Below are positions 22,977 through 34,140 of a stretch of DNA of 64,000 nucleotides, one piece after another. The notes beneath the pieces are model-generated. The model saw nothing but the letters and a program-made list of their open reading frames with translations. It did not search any database and had not been told where the DNA came from. Numbering within the stretch: the stretch's first letter is position 1; each line of letters begins with the position of its first letter. Source of the stretch: Tetmemena sp. SeJ-2015. Its lineage: Eukaryota > Ciliophora > Spirotrichea > Sporadotrichida > Oxytrichidae. The translations under genes were made by a program, and so were the position numbers. The stretch covers positions 1-64,000 of the forward strand of contig JAJKFJ010021574.1 in NCBI GenBank assembly GCA_027382625.1. Reading direction: 5' to 3'.

Positions 22977-24550
22977 GAGGTTACTGAAGCTCCTCTAAGT
23001 TATTTGGCTGATTAATTAGACTTTAAATTCTGACTTTTCCAGGAGAATAGCTACCTCCTTGCTTTGAGTTTACATAGAATATATAGAATAAATTAAGTTG
23101 TCGTCAAGATTATGGTTCAGGTCTTGATCATTAATCCATTACTCGAGATTAGAATCAAGGTTATCATAATTATCTTGAGTCTACCTCAGTTGAAGTAAGT
23201 CTGCATTTCATAATAAATATAAGAACGCTTTATTCTAGAGAAATTTTACTCAGGCCTCTCTGGATAAGGAGAAATTTACCTTCTCTAGTTAGGAGAGGGA
23301 GATATTTCTCTGCTTAGACCTCTAACATAATTGTTATTCGAAGTAAGAAGAGCGTTTGCTGCAGCTCCTCTAAGAGGGCTTATTTATCTAGAGAAAGCGT
23401 TTGAAGTTGTGGTCATTCTTCGCTAGTCGGGAGAATTATTTTGGCTAGAGTCAATCACATGAGTGTTCACATTTTCAATAAGGCGCTAAGTTCTCATCTC
23501 ACTTTAAGCTCTAAAGCCAGGATAATTGTGGGCGACACTCACTCTATTTAGATCCTTTTCAACTCTAAATTAAAAAAATAGTTGATCAGAAACTCTTTAA
23601 AGATCTTATCCACTAATGAATTTCGGTCCTCTGTCTGCCACAGTAGATCTCTTTCTTTGATGTAAAGTGCTCTGCATTTCGTTTGCACTTCTGTCTCTTT
23701 GAGCTATAGGAGGTCTCGCTTTGTGTGGACTCATTACAATCTCCCTGCGCCTTGCTCCTTCCCTTGATTAAACTCCACCTGTACCTCTAGGTTCAACTTA
23801 CTTTGACTCTTCCTCCAAATTAATTTGACTATCTTTCATCATTGATGATAGAGTAGGTTCTAAGAATGATGACTATCTCTTGACACAGTTCTTTCTACAC
23901 TCTATCTCTACTACTCAGCTTTCCTAAGTCTTTCAAGTTCCCTTTATCTTTCCTCCTCCATGATTTGCTCTCTCAAAAGCCTTTCTTACTCCTCCTTTTG
24001 CTTTTTCTCCTGGAGAATCTACATGCCTTTTTAAAGTACAGTTTCTGTGATGAACTTCTTTAAGCTTTGAAATCTTCATCCTATGCCTTATTTGCTCTCT
24101 TCTCATGTTTTGCAATTGCTCTAGCTCTTATGCAGTGATGTTTTAGAATGCTTTTAATTTCTCAGACTGTAGAAGAAGTTCTGCTCTGAGCTACTCTTCT
24201 TCCGAGAGCAGGGCTTAGTTCTCTGTAGAGCAATCTTGAATCCTTTACTCAAGGAACTATTTCTTCTAGTTTTAAGAATTCTCTAGCTAACTGAGCCGTG
24301 CTTAGTCATCTTTCAGATCTCTAAGTAGTTACCTGAGTCTTTTGAACTCGTTGAAGTCCACAATACCTCCGAAATTAGTCTAAGAGAAATATTTCTGGCT
24401 AAAATAAGAAGCAATAGACAAGTTATAAAGCTACTAGATTTTGCGCCTGAAGTCTGAGTTTAAAACTGACGGTAGATATTTGAGAAGATATTTTTGGTAT
24501 ATCCATTGGCAACTTCATTCAATTCTGCGCTTCTCTACCCCGACCCAAAT
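22944..24550 (-). CDS. Coiled-coil protein, unidentified
   Basis: The protein starts upstream of 24500 with IYQKYLLKYLPSVLNSDFRR, a compact basic segment, then GGIVDFNEFKRLRQLL and a long Glu/Gln/Leu coiled coil (LSEEEQLRAELLLQSEKL; QEERLLREQIMEEERQREL). The second half is disordered and basic with RREIVMSPHKARPPIAQRD and SREISPSPNQRR, possible Cdk-type SP sites. Stop at 22944-22946. A 7-bp repeat unit at 24058-24068 must be removed to keep the coiled-coil frame. An upstream TGA near 24515 means the first piece is missing or separated by an IES. Resembles centrosomal or cytoskeletal coiled-coil proteins in composition only. Confidence 0.55.
24062..24068 (-). other. Possible ultrashort IES (7 bp), pointer CTTT/AAAG
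   Basis: CTTT at 24058-24061 and 24065-24068 (AAAG on the coding strand) enclose 3 bp. Removing one copy plus the 3 bp changes the frame from KISKLKE to KISKKFITETVLQ, which continues the coiled coil. A sequencing error could give the same result. Confidence 0.45.
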
Positions 24551-24629
24551 TATCTATGAAAGCAATGTTTATCACAAAAGCTGTTTGACTTAGAACAAAA
24601 ATTATATGATGATGATGTTGGAAATGATT

Positions 24630-25374
24630 TTATGAGTATATTTAAGTAAGAGTGCCTGGAAGAGGAGTGACCGTGAGAGTGACATCAGAGTTTTCCATGA
24701 ATCTGAAGCCACCAGCACTGGTTGTATCTTTCTAATAGCTTCTTATGACGAATGCTCCAGTTGAGACTGCAAGAGAGGGATTAGTAATGCCACTAATGCT
24801 AAATGTGAAGCTGCCTAAGTTAGGGATGCCTGTAGTGATGCTCACCATCCTTGCATCTGTATTCAAACTGCAAGTATAAAATGCAAAATTAAGTTTTGAT
24901 TTGAAGTCAACGCTGCTCCCGCCTCATTTAGACAACTCAAGACTGTTGAAGACGTGAAAGCGAAATCTGAAGGGAATATAAACTCTAATAGAGAAGGATT
25001 TTAAATAAATTTTAGGATAGACATTTAACTATCAATTTTCCCGTTGAGTAAAACTGTAACTGGGAGGATAGTCTGAATGTGTAGGTTGCCCCCGTCTAGT
25101 AAATTACATTCGCACTAGATCCTATCTCTATGGTGCCTGTCAGCGTTCCTTTACTCGATTATTCAAAGAAGACAATTGCTAGGAAAAATAAGCACACCAG
25201 TTGCTTAAAATGTCCAAATACTCCATTGGAGTTCAAAGTACTTTCTCACTTATGCTTTAAAAATTAATTCATTAAGTTTTAAGAAAATATAAATGAAATG
25301 AAGCTGTCTTGAATTGCTCAGTAGATGAGTATCTTGGAAAATAATTGCTCCCTTTGGTTTTAGATGTTTCATTT
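24630..25374 (-). CDS. Short paralogue or broken copy of the surface protein
   Basis: Reading leftward: a hydrophobic signal-like stretch (KQLVCLFFLAIVFF), then ANVIYQTGATYTFRLSSQ, and after a break SFTFSISGITNPSLAVSTG and FMENSDVTLTVTPLPGTLT. SISGITNPS matches SGITNPSS of the large plus-strand gene 8 kb to the left, so the two are related. A TGA near 24930 (SK stop GGSS) and at least one frame change need IES removal; otherwise the copy is broken. It ends soon after 24640, far shorter than the 4.8-kb relative, with no Cys-rich or membrane part. A possible first ATG is at 25372-25374. Confidence 0.5.
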
Positions 25375-25479
25375 TAATTTAAAAATCCTATTCTTGTTTG
25401 AAATTATTATGAATAACTTGACAAGACAAAATTTTTCTCTCATTTTAAAGAGTAATCTAGAGATAATATTTTAAAAACT

Positions 25480-25628
25480 TTTTAGAGGTGGTGGTGAGTT
25501 CGTAGCAATTGCAGAAATTTCACAAGCCTTTCTAATGGGAAGAATAGCCTAGGGTGAATCCTCAACTGCACTATAAGAATCCAATTATCTCCAGGCGCAT
25601 GAATATCAACAATGTGCGATATAATGAA
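25480..25628 (+). CDS. Short open stretch, unidentified
   Basis: About 45 codons (GEFVAIAEISQAFLMGRIAQ ... QAHEYQQCAIQ) end in TGA near 25626. Composition is protein-like, but there is no ATG and no family. It may be a stray germline piece of a gene lying elsewhere. Confidence 0.3.
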
Positions 25629-25629
25629 T

Positions 25630-26040
25630 CTTACTATAGACTTATTTTTATATTTCCTTGTGAATTATAATTGTATATTTAAAATTACAAAATTAGCAAT
25701 TGCATCAATTTAATTTATATTTTAAATCAGTGAGAAAATTAATTAAATTGAGCTTCTTCTTAAAGAGAGTTTTAATTGAAAATCCTAGTAGCATTTGTAA
25801 AGCATTTTAAGTTATCTCATAAGATATAAGGTTCTTTCTTTAATTTTAATTCTGTATATTTCTTTTAAAGAATATTCGTTTTTTAAATAGTTTTTACATT
25901 TATTAAAAGCCATCTCCACTTGACTTAAAGTTCAGCAGTCCTCGATGAAATAAAGAAGTCCTCCTACTAAATAAATCAGGCAGCGTATCCTTAAGAATAG
26001 TTTAAATCATATTTTATTATAGAATGATGTTAAAATAATT
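25630..26040. other. AT-rich region without a recognised gene
   Basis: About 75% A+T, with stops in most frames even under the ciliate code. Nothing recognisable. Confidence 0.5.
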
Positions 26041-26044
26041 TGAG

Positions 26045-26444
26045 TTTGAAATTGGAAGAGCAAATGGAAGCTGGCTGGACAAATCTTAAAGTGGTTATGG
26101 TGGATCCTCATCTAATTTTTAAGACAATGACATCAGAAGTAAGAGCGTAGTTTACAGAGACTTCGAAAGAAAAAGAGATTTCGAAAAGCAACAAAGAGAA
26201 GAACAAATGAAAAAATTCATCATGAAAACTGGAGTTTCATCAACTTAGATGATTAATTGATTTAATTCTATTCTTCCTGATTTTATTCATTCATTATAAG
26301 TATTTTTTCTTTAAGGATTAAAATTTGAAGAGAATAAGTTAGAAGGTGAAGAGACTTAATTAAAAAGAGATAACTCTGTTTATAGTTGTTAAGGAATTAA
26401 CAATCATAAGATTATTTAAGTCAATTATTTATTCACTTCATCTT
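26045..26444 (+). CDS. Small hydrophilic protein, unidentified
   Basis: Open stretch GRANGSWLDKSQSGYGGSSS to EEQMKKFIMKTGVSSTQM (26055-26240), interrupted by about 70 AT-rich bp with TGA, then KFEENKLEGEETQLKRDNS to QVNYLFTSS with TGA at about 26442-26444. GATTAA repeats lie near both ends of the insert but do not give the right frame, so the join is unresolved. No family recognised. Confidence 0.4.
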
Positions 26445-26708
26445 GAACACTTTGCTACCCCTTTCTCTTCTCATCCGCTTCTTCAATCACAATGCTTAGA
26501 CTTTTACATCTCTTCAGCATGTAGATTAATTAAGTGGACTAGGATTAGAGTAGCAGTGGGTGTGCATCGATGTAGTGGTTCAAATAAATTAGGGTGGTGA
26601 ATTGCAGAGTGATTTTAGATATAATCGTGAACGTTCATAACCAATCACTCTCTATTAATTTTACAATTCCGTTCACAGCTAGCTCAAGAGTGAACTTCAT
26701 TCGCGAAC

Positions 26709-28225
26709 TCAATCAAAGATCATGTCGCCTCCTTGAGGGAAGAAGTTAATAGGTGGTCTGTAGTCCTGGAAGTAAGGATGGAGGAGAGCCTCCTTTGCGG
26801 AAATTCTCTTGCTTGGCTCAAGTTGAATCATCTTGAAAAGAAGGTCAACTGCCAACTCATCCATGTTCTGACTCATCTTTAAAGTGAGTAAATCTAAGTG
26901 ATAGATAACAAAGTCAATCTTTTAAGTTTACGATGTTGGCACTGGCATCTGTCTTCCACATAGGGAAGGAGAATTTGAACTCTGGGAGTTCTCCGATTCC
27001 TTGCCAGGTGTCGTCATTAGGAGTGCCCATGATTTTAAAGATCTTAAAGATCTAGCCGATCTCAGAGTCTCCATAGAACAGAGGTCTCTTATGTGCCATC
27101 TCATAGAAGATGCAGCCTACTGACCAAATATCGACAGCTGTTGAGTAAACTTTCTGACCGAGGAGAATCTCAGGAGCTCTGTACCAGAGAGTCACTACCT
27201 CATGGGTGTAAGACTTGAGAGGGAGGCCAAATGTGCGAGCGAGGCCAAAGTCTGCGATTTTCATTTGCTGACCATTTTGATCTACTAGGATGTTGGAAGG
27301 CTTCAAGTCTCTGTGCATAATTCTACGCTTGTGACAATCGTATCAATAGAGAGAGTTTTCAATGGGAATATTATCCTAAATATGTTGTGAATGCACTAAT
27401 CCCTAGAGTAGTTGATAAAGCATTGACTTGACTTGAGGAGGTGAGAGAGGGCAACCAGTCTTGTCAAGATACTTTTTCATGTCCAAGTTAAAGTATTCAA
27501 ATATCAGATAGAGCTTGTTCTCTCCATGAACTATGTCCTTCAACTAGATTAATTCTAATACACTCATTTCTTTTCAATTAAAAGACAATGTTAGGATGTC
27601 TCAACTCCTAGAGGAGGCAATTTCCCTGATAGCAGTGCTTGGAATACCCTCATCAGCGTGTTCGAGTCTGATCTTTTTTAGCGCAACGATCTATTCAAAA
27701 GTTGAGCGAAATTCACAAAAATTTAGATTTTAAGAGGGAGGAGAAAATTTAAAAATAAAATTATAACAGAAAGATTTTTAATCTTTTGCCCTTTCTACCA
27801 AAGGAAGTGGGTGATTCAAAACCTTTCAAAATTTTATGAACAGAAAAGCGGAAAAATGCCTCAACATGCAGGAAATTTAAAATCTACATAAATAAATTTA
27901 ATGAATAACGATTAATATAAATTCCAAGAGAAAGAAATAATCGTGTTTAATAGAGGTGAATGAATATTATAAGAAACAGCTATTATTAGGTTAATTTTGC
28001 TCCTCTAAAAATAAGATGATCTCTTCACTTACTTCTCAAAATAATAAAATTACTCTTCTTAAATTCTCCAGTTTCTTTATCCTTGGCCTTAAAGACAATA
28101 CCGTAAGTGCCCTCTCCGAGTTTTTCCTGACGATCGTATCTCACATCAGTCTCATCAGCCTCCTCCACTTCATCTGCATTTTTAGCCTTGTTCTCAATAA
28201 TTATATACTCTAGAGGTATCTTCAT
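26709..28225 (-). CDS. CDK1: Cyclin-dependent kinase, CDK1/CDC2 type
   Basis: All landmarks of CDK1 are seen: glycine loop [11 protein letters not shown], the cyclin-binding helix PSTAIRE (near 27640), [18 protein letters not shown], the activation segment [13 protein letters not shown] with its phospho-threonine, and [17 protein letters not shown], then [18 protein letters not shown]. Stop TGA 26709-26711 after GGDMIFD. The start is MKIPLEYII at 28225, or an upstream exon (MISNQIAAPLAAALDQ from about 28339) separated by an IES or intron. Breaks: an intron near 26884-26938, an IES or intron near 27345-27400, one near 27545-27590, and an AT-rich insert between GIVFKA and the ALKKIRLEH segment. 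One base appears to be missing just after [10 protein letters not shown] (27611-27617). The enzyme should drive the cell cycle with cyclin partners. Confidence 0.9.
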
Positions 28226-28229
28226 ATAT

Positions 28230-28525
28230 TTAATATTTATTGATTGCGATTGGCGAACTTGTCTGAGGAATCTTCGTTTGCGTTTTGCATGGGTTGATCT
28301 AGAGCAGCTGCGAGAGGTGCTGCAATTTGATTACTGATCATTTAGAAAGCGAAAGCAATTTATATTTAATTAAATATCTCGCTCTAACTTACTTATTAAT
28401 TTAATTTTTGCACTTTCTCCACATAACGACTATATTGTCAGTTGCACGCGCACTATCTTTTTGCTTTATCTATAAATATGGAATTGGGAAATTAATTGTT
28501 GCAAATTAAGTTATCAGCACAAAAA
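28230..28525. other. Short region between divergent genes
   Basis: It separates the CDK1 gene (minus) from the TRAF-finger gene (plus) and may include a first CDK1 exon (28240-28340) and both promoters. No promoter motif was recognised. Confidence 0.4.
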
Positions 28526-28526
28526 A

Positions 28527-29435
28527 ATGATAAAAAACTTTGAAGCTCCAAATATCAAGTTCATAAGAGAAAGGGCTTATTTCAGAGACCCTAGAGTGCT
28601 TTATCGAAAAGTAAGAAGCTCATAATTTTTTGGATAAGAGATTAACTGTACTCTTGACTAAGTATCACATTTTGAATTCTAATTTAGGTTGGAGGAGCAT
28701 CTGATGGAGATTTCATTCAGAAAAAGTTTATATCAGCGTCTGATCAAGCAAAATACACTTGCAGCATCTGCTATTAAGTCATTTCACAGCCTCGACTCTG
28801 CGATAAATGCGGGTCCGCTACTGCGTTGGTTGCAAATACGAGTAGGACAAGTATTTGCTCGCATGCCCAAACATAGACTGCCCGCAACTCAAAAACCGCC
28901 AGCCACCTCCTGAATATTTGCAAGATTATGCAAATCTATACATTGAATGCTAGAACTTTGGTAAGGATTAAAAACAAAGTTTCTCCTTATTGCAAAAATT
29001 CAATCAGAGTCTTATATTAAGGCAGTTTTAAGTTTACTAAATCTTCTTTTATAGGATGCAATAAGGAATTCAATGTGCAGAGACATGAAGAAGAATAATA
29101 TGATCACTTTATTCACTAGTGCCAATACTACCCAACAAAATGTCAGTATTGCAAGTAGCTAAGCATTCGCCGCAAAGATCTAGAGAATCAATAAATTCAT
29201 CCTTTAAGCATTTTAAGCTTGTGAGAAGCACATTATTGAGAGCTGCAAGAAAATACCTCGCTCTTGCGAAATTTGCCTAATTAAGCTCACTAAGGAGGAC
29301 GAAGAAGAGCATGACTGCTTAAAAGCGATGGCGGAGCTCATTGACTCACTCACCATTCAAGTCAATAAAAATGAGCAGCACATCTCAAGCCTCAGAGAAC
29401 AAGTTGTCAAGAATAGGAATTTCAACATGTTCTGA
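28527..29435 (+). CDS. TRAF-type zinc-finger protein
   Basis: The ATG at 28527 gives MIKNFEAPNIKFIRERAYF and, after a long intron (from GTAAGAAGC near 28610 to TTTAG near 28687), a RING-like start YTCSICY ... LCDKCGSA, then CPNIDCPQL and the TRAF-finger pattern CNKEFNVQRHEEEQYDHF, CQYYPTKCQYC and RRKDLEN. A C-terminal coiled coil (HISSLREQVVKN) ends at TGA 29433-29435. RING plus TRAF fingers usually mean an E3 ligase or adaptor (family knowledge). Frame changes near 28770, 28880-29050 and 29195 imply IESs, not all resolved. Confidence 0.75.
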
Positions 29436-29624
29436 AGCGCATAAGATTTTTAAAGAGATGAGAGAATCTTTTCCAGATCCTTAAGTTTATAATGCTGAGA
29501 TTATCAAATAATTAATTTAATAAATCAGATTCTTTTAATCAGTAAACTTAGACAAATAAATCGTGCTTTATAGTACAACGTAGTAGAGTATACTATAATT
29601 TAATTTGAAGTGCATAAATATAAA

Positions 29625-31877
29625 ATGGGCTAAAAATGCAGTTTTTGTAGTGAAAATTCTCGCAATGGCGGAGGTTAGGTTATTCCAGTTCCCAGATCTA
29701 AGGCCTCAAAGTCTTTGAAAAATTCTCGATAAAAAGGTCAAAACACAAGCAATCTACTCATCCCTCCCCTCAATTTTTATTTAATATAACTTATAAATTT
29801 GAGTAAGGTGTCTTTAGGAGGACCCATTTCTTGCGATAGATAACTAGAATCAACATTCCAAGATGACTTAAACGATTAAGACGAAGGTGATGACTTATTT
29901 GTGCAGCCTCAATACTTGATGACAGACCTAGATGATTTTCAAGAAGCAGTGGTAATTAACTCAATCAGTGAACATCGACCCACTTCAAGAGAAGTCAAAG
30001 AGCATAGACAAAACTTATTGACTCTTTAAAATAAACTCTACACTCAGTTTAATAAGCTACAGAAGCACCTAGATAGAGTCAGAGCTGGCAAAACTCTCAA
30101 AACTAAAAAGAGAGATAGTACAAGCAATTTATGTTATTGCATCTCAAATATGGGGTGGTCGGAAAAGAAACCCATTTTGTCAGAGCAAGAAAATAAATTA
30201 GTTAGTTACGAGAGCGATGAGTTGAACTAAACTAGATTCAACACACAAGGAAACTCAAAAGAGTCACCCTCTAAATAGAAGCAAGGAAGGCCTTCTAATA
30301 TGGAATTCAACGATTGCACAATTTATTCCTCTACTCAACACGAAACTCCCAGAGATTAGCAGGATCAGGAGGACTAAAACATTAGACATATTACTTAAGC
30401 AGCAAAGAGATACATGATAAGATCAGAATCTGAGGCGCAGTTTATTGCTTTTGTCGTTTATTTTTTCTTAGTTTGAAGATGTTCTAGTTGAGCGATTTTT
30501 GTTAACCTTATCTTTGCATTTTATATTTAACAAGGTCATCATCAGAGTAGAGGGAATCAAAATATATCCCACCTCAAATAGCTTTAAAGACCTTGCAATT
30601 TAAATATAGGTACCTAAAGAGGCTAGTCCTGACTAAAGATTTCACATCTTCACCTCCAAAATTATAAAAGTAAACCAGACCACTAATATACTAAGAAGGT
30701 AGGAAAATTAAAGTGCTCAGATCTTGAAACTAGATACGATATTCATACTCCTATACAGAGAAAATGCTAATGCAAAGGATAAAATGTTCACTGTTTAAAT
30801 AAAGTATAATATTATTTTAACTTAAAGTTAGTCTTTTGAGTCTAGACAAGAATGGAAAAGCTATTTCAGAAATAGGCAAAAAGCATACTTTTATGATCGA
30901 CTAGTTACCAGATTGTCAGATTAAAGAAAAGAAAATCTACATATGCGCTGAACATAACAAGCTGCAAAATCAAAAGAAAATGGGAAAAGGTTTCATGCAT
31001 AAAAAGCATAACTTAGCTGGAAGAGAGTGAAAGTATGGATGCTTCTTAGAAATTTTAAAAGGAAGTAAACATTGCTAGGCTTGATTTTAAGTTTCAGCTC
31101 ATTAAAGATGAATCTTCTCTTTTGGAAGAAATCTCTTATTTAATTTTTTGTTTTAGAAATGATTCAGAGAACTTCAGAGAGGCTCTCAGATATTTAAGAC
31201 GCAGTAGAGCATCTGAATTTTATAGATTAATCATAGAATTTCAACGAGAAAGATATTAAAAACGATTTTAACCCAGGCCTCAAAGACATGGGAAATTTTG
31301 TTTCATTATCAGAGAGAAGTTAGTAGTTTAACTACTCTAGGCAAATTGAAGAGAGTCAGGATTTCATCCAAAGCTACTAAATTGAATAAGCTATTTTCAA
31401 AGAAGCTTAATAACAATAGAATTTTTAGACTAACTCCCAGACCTTTGATAGACAGCTTTTGAAGAATTAAGGCTGTGGAGCTCAATATAATTATATCTAC
31501 TTATTCTACTTTTATTAAATGAGCTAATTTTTAGATAAAGAAGAAATTAATTACCGAATTAGATGATTAAAATTGCACTTTTTAGACAATTACCTCTCAG
31601 AGATACCCTCAAACTGCAAAGGCAAATAAGATTTATGAGTTGAGTAATAACAGCAATTAAGATAATATTTTTAATGAGAAGTTTAAATTTCTTGGAAATG
31701 AATTTTCTTGACAATAGTCACTCATCAATACCTCATAATGAAGTACAAAGCGTTAGAGATAAGAGAGGTCATATAAGAAACAGTAGCTCTCAAGAAGCAG
31801 GATTTTACATAGCTTAGCACGACCTCAAGAAATTGGGATTCAAACATCAATAGTAAATGAAGTTAGTTATTGTTTGA
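29625..31877 (+). CDS. Low-complexity protein, possible membrane-binding domain
   Basis: MGQKCSFCSENSRNGGGQ starts at 29625. Long open stretches follow: LNDQDEGDDLFVQPQYLMTD, ISEHRPTSREVKEHRQNL with a coiled helix KLQKHLDRVRAGKTLK, then after a 60-bp break VEGIKIYPTSNSFKDLAIQI and, further on, LDKNGKAISEIGKKHTFMID with IYICAEHNKLQNQ. The last two resemble the halves of a PH-like fold, but this is weak. The C-terminal part is Gln/Ser-rich (SSIPHNEVQSVRDK). TGA 31875-31877 is the first stop after it. Several breaks at 30470-30540, 30690-30840 and 31140-31250 need IESs or introns. Function unknown. Confidence 0.5.
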
Positions 31878-31879
31878 GA

Positions 31880-32450
31880 TTATTAGAGTTCAATGTTTTG
31901 AGTAGGAATACTGATTTTTATAGATGTAATTTGATATGTTAAAGGTTTCAAAATAATCCGATTTATCTTAGCTTTTTATTAGTTATTAATTCACATAACC
32001 ACCTGCATTTTACATAATAATTGCTTCTATTTTTAAATGTCGTTTTATATAAACTTAAATTGTAATCACAATAACTCCAAAGGTGGTCTTGGATTTGGAG
32101 GAAGAAATTAAAATTGCTTTACAATTATTTTTTGTTCTCTTTTTAAGTTATATTATTTAACTTGTTAATTTATTATAAATAGACTCTTAATAAATAGTCT
32201 TTCTTATTTAATGAAATTCTTGTCTGTTGACTTTTTTTTCATAAGTATCAATAATATATTTATAAATTTGTTAGAATTCTAAATAAATGAGGTTAGGAAA
32301 TTATAATTAAAATTAATGTACTTTGATCCAACTTATTCTTTTATACTCAACTAAGTGTTACATTTTATTGCCTTTAACTAAAGAATTCCCTCTTTTGAAT
32401 TTAATTGAATTTAGCTTCATAATTGATTTTTTATGTTATAGTACATCGAT
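31880..32450. other. AT-rich intergenic region
   Basis: Over 75% A+T, with oligo-T and oligo-A runs. It contains one short open stretch from ATG 32037 with GGLGFGGRN that may be a stray piece; otherwise nothing is recognised. Confidence 0.45.
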
Positions 32451-34070
32451 ATGGCTATTATGGAAATAAAAGTGAAAGATGTAATTAAAGATTATATTAA
32501 AATGAATTGGGAAGATATCATGTTAGAGAGGCCTGTGTATGCCCTCACCTCAAAGTAATAAATAACTTCTCACTTATGAAACTATAGAAAGAAAACTATG
32601 CAGATGCGCTCAAGAAGGAATTCACAGCAGAGTTTCTCACTGACTGAGGACTTTGCTCCTCATTCTCAGACAACAAAGAGATTGGATCACATGCTTCACA
32701 CTAATACCAATAAACAACTTAATCAGCACTTTAATCAAGATCTGCTGTTGAGTTCTTAGTTCTCAGACCAACATCAAAGATCATCATCCTATTTACCGGC
32801 TATCAATTAGAGAGACGAGTAGTACTCAAAGCAAAGAAAATAGGAGGAGGTGTAAGGTCAGGGCTATACTCTGTCTCTCAATCGCTGAACACTCCCCTAT
32901 CCACGCAAATCTCTAATAATAAGTACATTAGCTTGGTGTAGCATCCAGTTGCAACTGCCACGGATAAAGATGAAAATTCCAGTTCAATCAATCAAGAATA
33001 TGAGAGCTCCAAGGCTGGGAGAGACATGTTGGATGATTTTTCTAAGAAAAGTAGTATTCAGTTACAAAAAAGTGGTGTAAATGACGACTCAAACGTTAAT
33101 TCAGCTTTTGACTAGAATATAATTGTCTCTTCATTATCAATTAAAAACTTATTTAAAGAAAAGTTCGTCAGTAAAGAGATATAAATTAAAGCCACATTAA
33201 GACTACTAAACAACTGATGTCTATCAATATGCTTCTATTTCTAAACCATCATACTATGAGAAAGGATTTTCCCAAAGGAGGAAAAGTAAAAATCCGTTCA
33301 ATACTATAAACTAATCACCCAACCATTTAGAGTTAAAAGAGGGTTTGAGGAAAAGTAGCAAATATGATAAGTATCAAAAGCACGATAGGAAATCCATGCC
33401 CTAGATAGAAGTTTCTTCTTCTCAAATGTCTTTAGTGGGAGTTAGCGAAGGATAGATTGAATTCAAAAGCAAGATTGGCTCTCATTAGAATAGCTTAAAC
33501 TTATTTTTCACTTAATATAAATTGCTTGGCAACTCTTAAAAACCCTTTCAAGCACAAGAATAGTATTTCAGGGAGTAATGTAGCTTCTCCTTAATCAATG
33601 ATCGTTAAACAGGAAGAAATAAGCAGGATTAATCCTGCAAATGAGTCTATGAGCGTCTCTTCTTCGATGATAAAGCTACCAAGAAACTTGCAAGAATAAT
33701 ATTTACTTCAAAATAATCCTAACAAGTTAAATACTTCTAATTCTTAAAACTCACTTAACTCCATGTTCAAGTCATCAGCTATTAATTTGCAGGGGAAGAG
33801 AAATGCTGACCATGATAGTTACAACTACAATAACTAATCTTCCAGCTCTGTGATAAATCCCTAAAGAAAGGCTTCGCTTGACAAGGACTATGACACAACC
33901 ATGATAGGTCCAGACAGTTACAAGGGAGCTAACTGGTCCACATTTGAGCTTATTGCGTAGAATAAAGAAAGCAAAGTTCATAAATAGAAAAGCTGCTTTA
34001 GCTTCTCTTAGGGATAAAAAGCAAACAGCAAATAATTCCACAGTAGAGATTTTTATATGAGAAAATTAAG
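32451..34070 (+). CDS. Ser/Asn/Gln-rich protein, unidentified
   Basis: MAIMEIKVKDVIKDYIKMNW opens at 32451. The longest frames read SLTEDFAPHSQTTKRLDHML to QRDEQYSKQRKQEEVQGQ, then NTPLSTQISNNKYISLVQHP to FSKKSSIQLQKSGVNDD, then QYASISKPSYYEKGFSQRRK and finally RKASLDKDYDTTMIGPD. It looks largely disordered, with many Ser followed by basic residues. At least three frame changes (near 32600, 32870 and 33190) imply IESs. No TGA separates its last frame from the following SHIPPO gene, so the two could be one gene; a single missed join would settle this. No family recognised. Confidence 0.5.
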
Positions 34071-34140
34071 CATTATATATATATTTTATAGATCAATGGA
34101 GGTAAGAGAATATTTTTTTGCTTTTTGCTTAATTTCGAAT

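Noticed and set aside
23933..24115. Minus-strand ORF ending in a Gly/Lys-rich peptide
   Set aside because: The second half is out of frame; the Gln/Glu coiled-coil frame continues after removing 7 bp.
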